DNA of 50,204 nt from Vibrio anguillarum. GTDB lineage: Bacteria > Pseudomonadota > Gammaproteobacteria > Enterobacterales > Vibrionaceae. The DNA lies in NCBI RefSeq assembly GCF_001989995.2, contig NZ_JAHGUP010000068.1, positions 1 through 50,204 of the forward strand, in the 5' to 3' direction. Within the stretch, counting starts at the first letter, position 1. Each line of letters opens with the position of its first letter. A model generated the notes under the pieces. The model did not search any database, was not told where the DNA came from, and saw only the letters and a program-made list of their open reading frames with translations. The translations under genes were made by a program, and so were the position numbers. Below are positions 10,018-17,416 of this stretch, piece by piece.

Positions 10018-10227
10018 TCATCGATAGTGTGCTTGAGTTTTTTCTTCATATTCACCTTCAATAACGTAGCCGCTTTTTGACGTAAAGGTGTGGCGCTTGA
10101 GCTGCTTTTCTATACGTTTGCCAGTGATGATCGCCGCAATAGCGAGAGGAATGGCGAGCAGCAAACTCAGCATCAACGCGAAAAACCCTACAACCAGCGC
10201 AAATGTAGTCACAATAAATCTATTCAT
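10018..10227 (-). CDS. Small membrane protein of unknown function
   Basis: A 69-residue protein with one long hydrophobic stretch (about 5-34, rich in L, A, I and V) that is probably one long or two short membrane helices. A basic cytoplasmic segment (GKRIEKQLKRH) and an acidic, Tyr-rich C-terminus (GYVIEGEYEEKTQAHYR) follow. I chose the ATG at 10227 over a longer in-frame start at 10380 because AAAGAGG lies just upstream of it and the longer N-terminal extension looks random. I do not recognise a named family. The tail is consistent with a small membrane-anchored accessory protein, but this is a guess. Confidence 0.65.
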   Translation of the reverse strand: MNRFIVTTFALVVGFFALMLSLLLAIPLAIAAIITGKRIEKQLKRHTFTSKSGYVIEGEYEEKTQAHYR

Positions 10228-10401
10228 AACCTGTACCTCTTTCTGAATTGAAGCTAGGTTAACGCAGCCAAGATGAATCCAACATGAATGTTGTGTCTCT
10301 AATTTTTTGGAGTGGTATGGACGACGTTCATTCCCCCAATAATATTGGGACTCTGACAGATAGTTCAAATTTTGAGTCATTTTGGTGTCTTTGTTTGTGG
10401 T

Positions 10402-10570
10402 GTGAATGAACTCCCACTGACATTAGTTCTTTCTTGGTTTGAACAAAAGGCGATCGTTATCGATCTGACGCTACTCGCATTGGGTGTGAAAGAAATTTAT
10501 ATCGGACCAACTGCACCAGCATCACTCATCGAAACTTGATAAATATTTTGCAACCTTAGGCTTTGAATGA
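10402..10570 (+). pseudogene. hcp: Decayed C-terminal fragment of hydroxylamine reductase / hybrid cluster protein (hcp)
   Basis: Reading from 10402 gives [20 protein letters not shown], then [18 protein letters not shown] and a stop at 10537. A +1 shift at about 10532 continues as [12 protein letters not shown] with a stop at 10568. This matches, from memory, the end of Hcp proteins (LPL-LVLSW-EQKAV-I-LTLLSLGVK-IYLGPTLPAF). Nothing resembling the first roughly 500 residues of Hcp or its cluster-binding cysteines is present upstream. It is therefore a short, frameshifted remnant with no function as a protein. Hcp acts in nitric oxide and hydroxylamine defence, so an intact copy may exist elsewhere. 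Confidence 0.7.
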
Positions 10571-10661
10571 CCAGAAGGCGCTGCGTGAACAAGGCTATGC
10601 CTTAGCGTGTTCGAGCAGATTAGTTTCGGACGTTGAAATCTCATTGAACTGATCACTTCAT

Positions 10662-10690
10662 AAAAAAGCCGCCTTATATCAAAAGGCGGC
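10662..10690 (-). terminator. Rho-independent terminator of the GAPDH gene
   Basis: On the minus strand the stem GCCGCCTT/AAGGCGGC with a short AT-rich loop is followed by a run of six T. It lies about 70 bp after the GAPDH stop codon. On the plus strand no T-run follows it. Confidence 0.75.
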
Positions 10691-10758
10691 AAGCAGGGGG
10701 GGGTGAGATAAACACTCACTATTATTATGTTGTGGAGATAAAAACAATATTAATCCGT

Positions 10759-12201
10759 TTACTGGGCGGTAGTTGGGAAAGTTCGGTAACGAACGCCCAT
10801 CATCTGCTCCATACAATGTACAACTTGGCCGCTGTAGCCAAATTCATTGTCATACCAAATGTAGAGCACGCAGCGGTTGTCTTGAGCGATCGTCGCTGCA
10901 CCATCAACCACGCCAGCATGGCGAGAGCCAACCAAATCACTGGAGACAATTTCTGTTGAGTCGGTGTAATCAATTTGTGCTGAAAGCGGCGAGCTAAGCG
11001 CCATTTCACGTAGATATGCGTTGAGATCTTGCTTATCCACTGCCTTGGCTAAGTTGAGGTTAGCTACGGCCATCGACACGTTTGGCGTAGGGACACGAAT
11101 TGCATTACCGGTTAACTTACCCGCGAGTTCAGGTAACGCTTTTGCAACCGCTTTGGCGGCACCCGTTGAGGTTAACACCATGTTGAGCGATGCGCTTCGG
11201 CCACGTCGTTCACCTGAATGGAAATTGTCGATAAGGTTTTGATCATTAGTAAAAGAGTGCACCGTTTCGATATGGCCAGAAAGTACACCATATTGATCAT
11301 GAATTGCTTTCAATACCGGTGTGATAGCGTTGGTGGTGCAACTGGCGGCTGAGATAATGGTGTCTTCGGGCTGAATATCAGCGTGGTTTACGCCGAACAC
11401 GATATTTTTAATCTCACCTTTGCCGGGTGCTGTCAGCAGCACCTTGCTTGCCCCTTGACAGTTCAAGTGTTGACTAAGCCCTTCGCTATCACGCCAGACA
11501 CCGGTATTGTCGACCACTAACGCGTTATGAATACCATAGTGTGAATAATCAACCTCTTGTGGCTTATTGGCGTAGATGATTTGGATATAATTGCCGTTGG
11601 CAATAATGGCCTTGCGAGCCTCATCGATGATGATGCTGCCGTTAAACTGGCCATGAACTGAGTCACGGCGTAGCAAGCTTGCCCGTTTTTCTAAATCTCC
11701 TGCTTTACCCCCACGAACGACAATCGCTCGCAAGCGCAGTGGATAGCCCGGGCCACTTTTTTCTATCAAAAGACGAGTCAGCAAGCGACCAATACGACCA
11801 AAACCGTACAGCACCACATCCTTAGGTTCACTGAGTGTTTCACCATTCAACGCACCATTAAGCGCCGTTAGCAGGTAATCCTCAAGGCCATGTTCATCAT
11901 CATGTTGTTGCCAAAATTGATGAGCAAGTTGGCCAATGTCGACACGACATGGCGACAGAGCAAGCGTGGTCAACTTTTGTAAAATCGACATCGTTTGCTG
12001 GGTTGAAAGCGCCTCGCCCGTGTAGCGACGGACAACGCGATGTGCTTTGATGATATCAATGGTGGTGGCGTTGATGAGTGTTTTTCCAAATAAAACCACT
12101 TCAACACCTTGTTGGCGATAAAGCTGACCGATGAGGGGAGACATAGATTCAGCAATCGTTTGGCTGGCTTGCCAGTCTGAGAGATGTTTCTCTGGGCTCA
12201 T
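10759..12201 (-). CDS. N-terminally extended glyceraldehyde-3-phosphate dehydrogenase
   Basis: A 480-residue protein whose C-terminal 350 residues form a complete GAPDH. The NAD(P)-binding motif GFGRIG is at 133-138. The catalytic cysteine is C288 in SAASCTTNAITP. The usual histidine region (VHSFTNDQNLID) and the C-terminal WYDNEFGYS are intact. The first roughly 125 residues are an extra domain absent from ordinary 330-residue glycolytic GAPDH. Long GAPDHs of this size occur in vibrios and other gammaproteobacteria as a second, possibly gluconeogenic, enzyme (family recollection). The gene stands alone with its own terminator. The coenzyme preference was not determined. Confidence 0.9.
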   Translation of the reverse strand: MSPEKHLSDWQASQTIAESMSPLIGQLYRQQGVEVVLFGKTLINATTIDIIKAHRVVRRYTGEALSTQQTMSILQKLTTLALSPCRVDIGQLAHQFWQQHDDEHGLEDYLLTALNGALNGETLSEPKDVVLYGFGRIGRLLTRLLIEKSGPGYPLRLRAIVVRGGKAGDLEKRASLLRRDSVHGQFNGSIIIDEARKAIIANGNYIQIIYANKPQEVDYSHYGIHNALVVDNTGVWRDSEGLSQHLNCQGASKVLLTAPGKGEIKNIVFGVNHADIQPEDTIISAASCTTNAITPVLKAIHDQYGVLSGHIETVHSFTNDQNLIDNFHSGERRGRSASLNMVLTSTGAAKAVAKALPELAGKLTGNAIRVPTPNVSMAVANLNLAKAVDKQDLNAYLREMALSSPLSAQIDYTDSTEIVSSDLVGSRHAGVVDGAATIAQDNRCVLYIWYDNEFGYSGQVVHCMEQMMGVRYRTFPTTAQ

Positions 12202-12725
12202 ATTGACTTGGGACCTTTCACGTTATGTTAAGCAGTAATGTTCACAGTGTAGGGCTGGTGAACGCGTATCTGGCACGGTCATCTGTGCTGAGATACAAGT
12301 CGATGTTTATTGTTGTTTTTATGTGGCCGGATTGTAAATGTGGAATGGTTATTCTGCTAGCAAAAATAATGACGACATTTTTTACTGAAAACTAGGTAAA
12401 AATCAGCGTATTGAGTGGTTTTTGGCGGTGGTTAGAGATATTGACAAATTCTAAAGTCGCGACTTATTTTGTGATGATAATGGTCTGCTTCAAATATTTG
12501 ATGCCTGAGGTTTTTCCTTTTTCATAAAAATGAGATTAGATTCAAATTGTTATCTTAAAATATGGTGAGTTTTCGGCTAATTCACCATCACGCTTATTGG
12601 ATGAATAGTGACGGGCAACGCTTTCGTTACTGCGCTGGTTTTATCTTAATAAGAGCGCAGACGCATAAAATAACGTCTACTATTTAACCATTGGCTAGGA
12701 TGTATTACTTCCAAGGATGATAACA
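12202..12725. other. Intergenic region between GAPDH and orphan hybrid kinase
   Basis: About 520 bp with no convincing gene. It must hold the GAPDH promoter (left part, minus strand) and the kinase promoter. The clearest structured element is TTGACA at 12441-12446 followed by the perfect 12-bp palindrome AAGTCGCGACTT (12454-12465). The rest is AT-rich with no repeat or RNA that I could recognise. Confidence 0.6.
12441..12470 (+). promoter_or_regulatory. Candidate promoter with an embedded palindromic operator
   Basis: TTGACA (12441-12446) matches the -35 consensus exactly, and TATTTT (12465-12470) is a possible -10 with an 18-bp spacer. The spacer holds the perfect palindrome AAGTCGCGACTT, a position where a bound repressor would block polymerase. 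It points toward the kinase gene but lies about 250 bp upstream, so a long leader or another promoter nearer the gene is possible. Confidence 0.35.
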
Positions 12726-15383
12726 ATGGTAATACTTACCCACTTCTCAATTAAGGCACGCTTGTTCTTACTCTGCCTCATACCAACACTGGTTATTCTG
12801 GCTGTGGCATGGCGTCTATTCCTCCCATTTGAAAGCCGTTTAGACACATACCATGTGTTGAACCAAAAGATTGGGGCAATCAATCAGGTCACCACCAGTT
12901 CTGTCCTTTTTTATACCTTGCTCAATGCGCAGCTGCGTAGCGAAAATAGCGAGGACTCTCGGCCGCAGCTCAAGCAGGATCTAGCTGAATCGCTGGATAA
13001 AATTATGCTGGATACAGGTTCTACAAATAGTCATTTTGGGAGTAAAAGCAACCGTACATTGATAGAAAACCGTGTGCTTGACCTTCACCATTTGTTGGAT
13101 GAGTTGCCGTCGGCCTCACAAAGCGAGACCCTAGAATTAGGCCGCCAAGTATTTAATCTTTTGTATGAAGTGATGGCCGATCTGCAAAAAACCAACAGTT
13201 TTCTTGCGCCTGTTGATATCCATACCTTGGATCTGGTGTATAGCGACCTGCATTGGTTTGTATTTTGGGTGCAAAAAGAGGCGTGGTTAATCAAAGAATT
13301 AACCATGGTTCAAGAGGTGTTTCAATCTCGACAAACAGAATACTTTCAAGCTGTTGAGCGCCAGCAACAATACTTCGAACGTATCATTGATAACGGCGCT
13401 CAACTCGAACAACTGGTGCAGTTGTTTACGCAACCTGAATTTCGCCAAGCCGCTTTGATTCGCGAAAAAATCGTTAGTAATGAAGCGGATCCTCAAGCAT
13501 TAGCTTCTTATGTCAAAAATGTGGAAGAGCGTTACTTGGCGATAGATAAACTGGTGCAAAGTGTCAACCAACACTTATCGGCTCAACTGAATGTGCGTCT
13601 CCAACAAGAAAAAATGAGTATGTTAAGTATATCGGCATTGCTGTTGGCCGTGTTGGCGCTGCTGTTTGTACTAGGAGCAAGTACCTCATCTCGCATCTCG
13701 TCAAAGCTCAAGCGGATCATCAATACCATGAGTCGATTGCGTGAAAAGCAGAACGGCATTGAACAGATCCCGATTGATGGCAAAGATGAGTTTTCCCGTT
13801 TTACGATCAATCTCAACCATATTATTGAGAAACAGCAACAGTACGAGAGTGCTTTGGTGGAAACAAAGGAAGCGGCAATTGCCGCTAATCGAGCCAAAAG
13901 CGCGTTCTTAGCCAATATGTCGCATGAGATCCGAACGCCTCTTAATGGAATCATCGGTATGACTGAAATATTGTCACGCAGCGAGTTTACGGGGAATGAG
14001 CGTGAAATCCTGGCCGATATTGATACCTCTTCGCAAGCGTTGCTGATCTTGATTAACGATATTCTCGATTTATCTAAAATTGAATCAGGCAACTTGGAGC
14101 TTGCTCCACATCGCTTTGAACTCGCTGAATTGGTATACGACACGGTGAACTTGGTGAACGCGAAAGCGTTGAGCCAGCATATTGAGCTTAATATTTATCT
14201 CGACCCTGCATTACCTCGTTTTATCATCGCGGATGAATATCGTCTGAAGCAGGTCTTGATGAACTTGTTGTCCAATGCGGTGAAATTTACCAAAGATGGT
14301 TATGTCAACACGGGTTTAACCTTAGAAACGGGCGATATAACCTCGATACGTTTTGCTGTATCCGATACGGGAAGTGGCATCGATAAAGAGATGTTGAACA
14401 CGATTTTTGATCCCTTTATTCAAGAAGATAGCAGTATTACCCGTCGTTTTGGTGGGACTGGGCTAGGGTTGGCTATCTGCCGTCAATTAGTCGATCTGAT
14501 GCAGGGTGACATTCATGTACAGTCCACTAAAGGCTTAGGTAGCTGCTTTGAATTTGTCGTCCCGATTGAGGTTGCCGAAGATCAGCCGCAAGTTGAGCCT
14601 CTTGCCACGCAGGCGTTGTTAATTACCAATATGTCTAACTACTCATCCGCTATTCGACGTGAATGCGTTCAATGGGGGATTCAACTCAATGAAGCGCGTG
14701 ATGTTGAACAAGCAGTCAAGAGTGGGCTTAGCGCCGTATGTATTTTATATTGCCAAAGCTTAAGCCACAGCGTGCAATCGGATCTCATTGCGCTGCGTGA
14801 GCATTTTTCCAGTGCAAAAATAGTGGTTCTGCAGCATCACTTGTTCGTCAACAAAGACGCAATTCATATTGCGCAGGCAAGTATCACGTTGCCTTTTTTA
14901 GGGACGCGTTTTGAACGTGCCCTCAAAGCATTAGTGGCCGATACAGAGACGGCTTTAACGCCAGTCGAGGAGAGTCAGTTAGACTACTTAAAGTGCAATC
15001 ATAAGCGTATTTTGATTGTTGAAGACAATTTGATGAACCAAAAAATCGCCAGCTTTTTCCTTGAAAAGGCAGGGATTGGTTATGTGGTGGCCAACAACGG
15101 GCAAGAAGCGGTAGATGCCATCACCCAAGGTGGTCATTTTGCTGCGGTGTTAATGGACTGCATGATGCCAGTGATGGATGGCTTAACCGCGACTAAGAAA
15201 ATCCGCGAATGGGAAAAAGAGCAAGGCGTTGAAAAATTACCCATTATCGCCTTAACCGCCAGCGTTTTGGAGGAGGATATTAAAAGCTGCTTTGACGCGG
15301 GCATGGATGCGTATTTGCCCAAACCTTATAAATCCAAGCAACTTTTTGATATTTTTAGCGATCTGCAAGTGGCGAACTCTTGA
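12726..15383 (+). CDS. Orphan hybrid sensor histidine kinase (HisKA, HATPase, degenerate REC, REC)
   Basis: An 885-residue inner-membrane kinase. Start at 12726, because AAGGA (12713-12717) overlaps the earlier ATG at 12717 and sits 8 bp before this one. TM1 (about 8-28) and TM2 (about 297-317) bracket a large helical periplasmic sensor. A HAMP-like linker leads to HisKA with H400 (ANMSHEIRTPLNG) and an ATPase domain with NLLSNAVKF, DTGSGI and GGTGLGL. Residues about 625-740 look like a receiver fold without the acidic pocket. The final receiver is intact, with D811 in VLMDCMMP and a late lysine in LPKPYK. There is no HPt domain and no neighbouring regulator, so phosphotransfer must go through an HPt protein elsewhere. 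Confidence 0.92.
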   Translation: MVILTHFSIKARLFLLCLIPTLVILAVAWRLFLPFESRLDTYHVLNQKIGAINQVTTSSVLFYTLLNAQLRSENSEDSRPQLKQDLAESLDKIMLDTGSTNSHFGSKSNRTLIENRVLDLHHLLDELPSASQSETLELGRQVFNLLYEVMADLQKTNSFLAPVDIHTLDLVYSDLHWFVFWVQKEAWLIKELTMVQEVFQSRQTEYFQAVERQQQYFERIIDNGAQLEQLVQLFTQPEFRQAALIREKIVSNEADPQALASYVKNVEERYLAIDKLVQSVNQHLSAQLNVRLQQEKMSMLSISALLLAVLALLFVLGASTSSRISSKLKRIINTMSRLREKQNGIEQIPIDGKDEFSRFTINLNHIIEKQQQYESALVETKEAAIAANRAKSAFLANMSHEIRTPLNGIIGMTEILSRSEFTGNEREILADIDTSSQALLILINDILDLSKIESGNLELAPHRFELAELVYDTVNLVNAKALSQHIELNIYLDPALPRFIIADEYRLKQVLMNLLSNAVKFTKDGYVNTGLTLETGDITSIRFAVSDTGSGIDKEMLNTIFDPFIQEDSSITRRFGGTGLGLAICRQLVDLMQGDIHVQSTKGLGSCFEFVVPIEVAEDQPQVEPLATQALLITNMSNYSSAIRRECVQWGIQLNEARDVEQAVKSGLSAVCILYCQSLSHSVQSDLIALREHFSSAKIVVLQHHLFVNKDAIHIAQASITLPFLGTRFERALKALVADTETALTPVEESQLDYLKCNHKRILIVEDNLMNQKIASFFLEKAGIGYVVANNGQEAVDAITQGGHFAAVLMDCMMPVMDGLTATKKIREWEKEQGVEKLPIIALTASVLEEDIKSCFDAGMDAYLPKPYKSKQLFDIFSDLQVANS

Positions 15384-15431
15384 GAAGATAGCCTAATCGC
15401 TATTTTTATCGATTTTCGAAATTTAAATTAA

Positions 15432-15462
15432 TTGACCTTACCCCTAGGGCAAGCTTTAGTCT
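15432..15462 (+). promoter_or_regulatory. MerR/CueR-type metal-responsive promoter of the copper operon
   Basis: TTGACC (-35, 15432-15437) and TAGTCT (-10, 15457-15462) are separated by exactly 19 bp. That long spacer is the hallmark of promoters activated by MerR-family regulators. The spacer carries the dyad CTTACCCC-T-AGGGCAAG (15437-15453, 6 of 8 pairs matched). It resembles CueR operators of copper genes (CTTxCCC...GGGxAAG). No merR-type gene is in the window, so a CueR acting in trans is inferred. Transcription should start near 15469. Confidence 0.75.
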
Positions 15463-15495
15463 GTGAGAGTTTTCAGTCAGATAGTGATATTGGAT

Positions 15496-15912
15496 ATGCA
15501 ACTTTCGCTGCATACAATTTGGGTTTCCATGTTGGTGATGATGACGCTGCTTGCTTCAAGCTTAGTGTCTAGTGCACCTTTAATGGCGATCACAATGTCA
15601 CCGACTTCGGCTGTATCCCATTCAGTGACTGACGATGCAAACCCGCCGCAACACTGCTCAAATATGAACGCTGCGCACCATGATTCCGATGCAAGTGACA
15701 TGACTTCATCAGCGATGAGTAACGATTGTATCGATCACAGCGACCAAGGTGTTGATTCCTGTTGTAGCGTCATGTGCATGACCACGTTAGCTTTCTTTAT
15801 CACTGAACACCAACCCTTCACACCTCACGCGGTTTTATTGTTGATCAATGCAGAAGCAACGCGTGGCATTGTGATGGTCGCTCGCTCACTTTACCGTCCC
15901 CCTATCGTTTAA
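15496..15912 (+). CDS. Small secreted Cys/His/Met-rich protein heading the copper operon
   Basis: A 138-residue protein. A longer frame opens at GTG 15463, but the predicted transcription start is near 15469, so the ATG at 15496 is chosen. A hydrophobic N-terminus (about 5-28) looks like a signal peptide or membrane anchor. The middle (about 40-95) is dense in possible copper ligands: HCSNMNAAHH, SAMSNDCIDH, DSCCSVMCM. A second hydrophobic stretch (CMTTLAFFI) and an SLYRPPIV tail follow, recalling DUF2946-like proteins, though I am not sure of that. It is the first gene of the copper-export operon. A role in binding or passing periplasmic copper is inferred from ligands and context only. Confidence 0.7.
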   Translation: MQLSLHTIWVSMLVMMTLLASSLVSSAPLMAITMSPTSAVSHSVTDDANPPQHCSNMNAAHHDSDASDMTSSAMSNDCIDHSDQGVDSCCSVMCMTTLAFFITEHQPFTPHAVLLLINAEATRGIVMVARSLYRPPIV

Positions 15913-16018
15913 TTTCCCTTTCATTACGCCTATGGCGTGTTTGTGCGACCTTTAACTAGGTTCGTGACTCTCTGTTGCATCTCAACCTTTTGCGATGCAT
16001 GAAAGATGGAATTTTATT

Positions 16019-17407
16019 GTGAACCTTAAACTCTCTGTGATCGCTTGGTCGATCAGTATAGTGGGCGTTTTGTCATTCCCCTTGATGGTGAATGCAGCCC
16101 CACAAGCCGCGATGGCTCAGCCAGATTCGCATGCAAAACAATTAGCTCAGCTGATTGACGCTGCATTATCGAATGATGCCGTCCGCAAGCAATATTTTGC
16201 TCAGTCTCAAGCAATACAAGAAACTGGAATGGCCAGCTCAACCCTGATGGATCCTAAGATCAAAGTTGGCTTTGGTGGTTTGCCCATTGATAGTTTTAAG
16301 TTTGATGAAGATCCTATGACTAACATTTCTGTGGGCTTAATGCAGCAGTTTGAACGGGGTTCAAGCTTGGCATTACAAGCGAAAAAAGCAAAGCAACAAG
16401 CCACTGGTGTTGCGCTTCAGGTTAATTTACGTGAGTTGGAAGTGGCAAACAGCATGACTCAATTATGGTTAGAGTTAGGCTACCAACAACGCGCTGAACG
16501 TATTGTGCGGGCAAACCAAACCTTAATGCGTGAGCTGGCTGGTTTTATTGAAACGAACTATTCATTAGGTAAAAGTGAAGCGCAAGATTTGCTGCAAGCG
16601 CGGTTACAAGTTTCCAAATTGGACGACAAATTACAAGCCAATCAACAAATGCAGCAACGCATTGTGTCGCAATTATCCGAATGGTTAGGTAGAGCTTGGT
16701 TGGTTGAACAGCCTATGTTAGCCGCTGAAGAGTCAGTGAACTGGTCCCGTTTAGATGCGCAATTGGTTACGGTTAACGACAGTACCACTCACTACGCTTT
16801 GTTGGTCACTCACCCGATGGTCGGCATGGCAGAAGCGGCAATTCACACCAACCAAACGCAAGTCGAAATAGCACAAACGGCCTATCAACCTCAGTTTGGT
16901 GTGGAAGTGATGTACGCCTATCGCCAAGCAAGCAGTATGCAAGGCGGACCCGCAGCCGATATGGTCAGTGCTTATCTCACCATGGATATCCCGCTGTTTA
17001 CGGGGAGCCGCCAAGATAGAAACCACGCTGCGGCGCAATATCAAGTGGGCGCGGCTAAATCACAGCGCGATGTTCTATTGGCGCAGATGAACGCCAAAGT
17101 GAATGCCTTATTGGTTGATAAAATGAACCTCGAACAGCGTTTATCGCGCTATCAAACCACCTTATTAACGCAAGCGAAAGCCCGCACTCAAGCGGTTGAG
17201 AGAGGCTATGAAAACAATACCTCCCAGTTTAATGATGTCGTCAATGCCGCCAGCGATGAACTAGCGCTGCAATTAGAGCAAGTACGCCTAATGACCGATT
17301 TAAACCTAACCAAAAGTAACCTCGCTTATCTATTAAATGGGTTCGATTTTCAAGCTATTGCCCCTTCACTTACCTCTTTAGAAACACTTACGCCTGTAGA
17401 AAAGTAG
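16019..17407 (+). CDS. cusC: TolC-family outer-membrane channel, CusC-like
   Basis: A 462-residue outer-membrane efflux protein. I prefer the GTG at 16019, which has GATGGA 8 bp upstream and begins a clean signal peptide ending at VNA-AP. An ATG at 15995 in frame lacks a ribosome-binding site. The protein has the two repeated OEP halves: helical stretches with many Gln/Ala heptads (LGKSEAQDLLQARLQVSKLDDKL; AQYQVGAAKSQRDVLL) and strand regions such as VSAYLTMDIPLF. Unlike E. coli CusC there is no lipobox cysteine. It sits 9 bp upstream of the adaptor gene, which fixes its role as the exit duct of the copper pump. Confidence 0.88.
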   Translation: MNLKLSVIAWSISIVGVLSFPLMVNAAPQAAMAQPDSHAKQLAQLIDAALSNDAVRKQYFAQSQAIQETGMASSTLMDPKIKVGFGGLPIDSFKFDEDPMTNISVGLMQQFERGSSLALQAKKAKQQATGVALQVNLRELEVANSMTQLWLELGYQQRAERIVRANQTLMRELAGFIETNYSLGKSEAQDLLQARLQVSKLDDKLQANQQMQQRIVSQLSEWLGRAWLVEQPMLAAEESVNWSRLDAQLVTVNDSTTHYALLVTHPMVGMAEAAIHTNQTQVEIAQTAYQPQFGVEVMYAYRQASSMQGGPAADMVSAYLTMDIPLFTGSRQDRNHAAAQYQVGAAKSQRDVLLAQMNAKVNALLVDKMNLEQRLSRYQTTLLTQAKARTQAVERGYENNTSQFNDVVNAASDELALQLEQVRLMTDLNLTKSNLAYLLNGFDFQAIAPSLTSLETLTPVEK

Positions 17408-17416
17408 GAGAACTCA

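Noticed and set aside
10228..10380. N-terminal extension of the small membrane protein
   Set aside because: No ribosome-binding site at the longer start. The ATG at 10227 has AAAGAGG and begins directly with the membrane segment.
13583..14143. 186-codon minus-strand open frame inside the second hybrid kinase
   Set aside because: Antisense shadow of conserved kinase sequence with no family resemblance.
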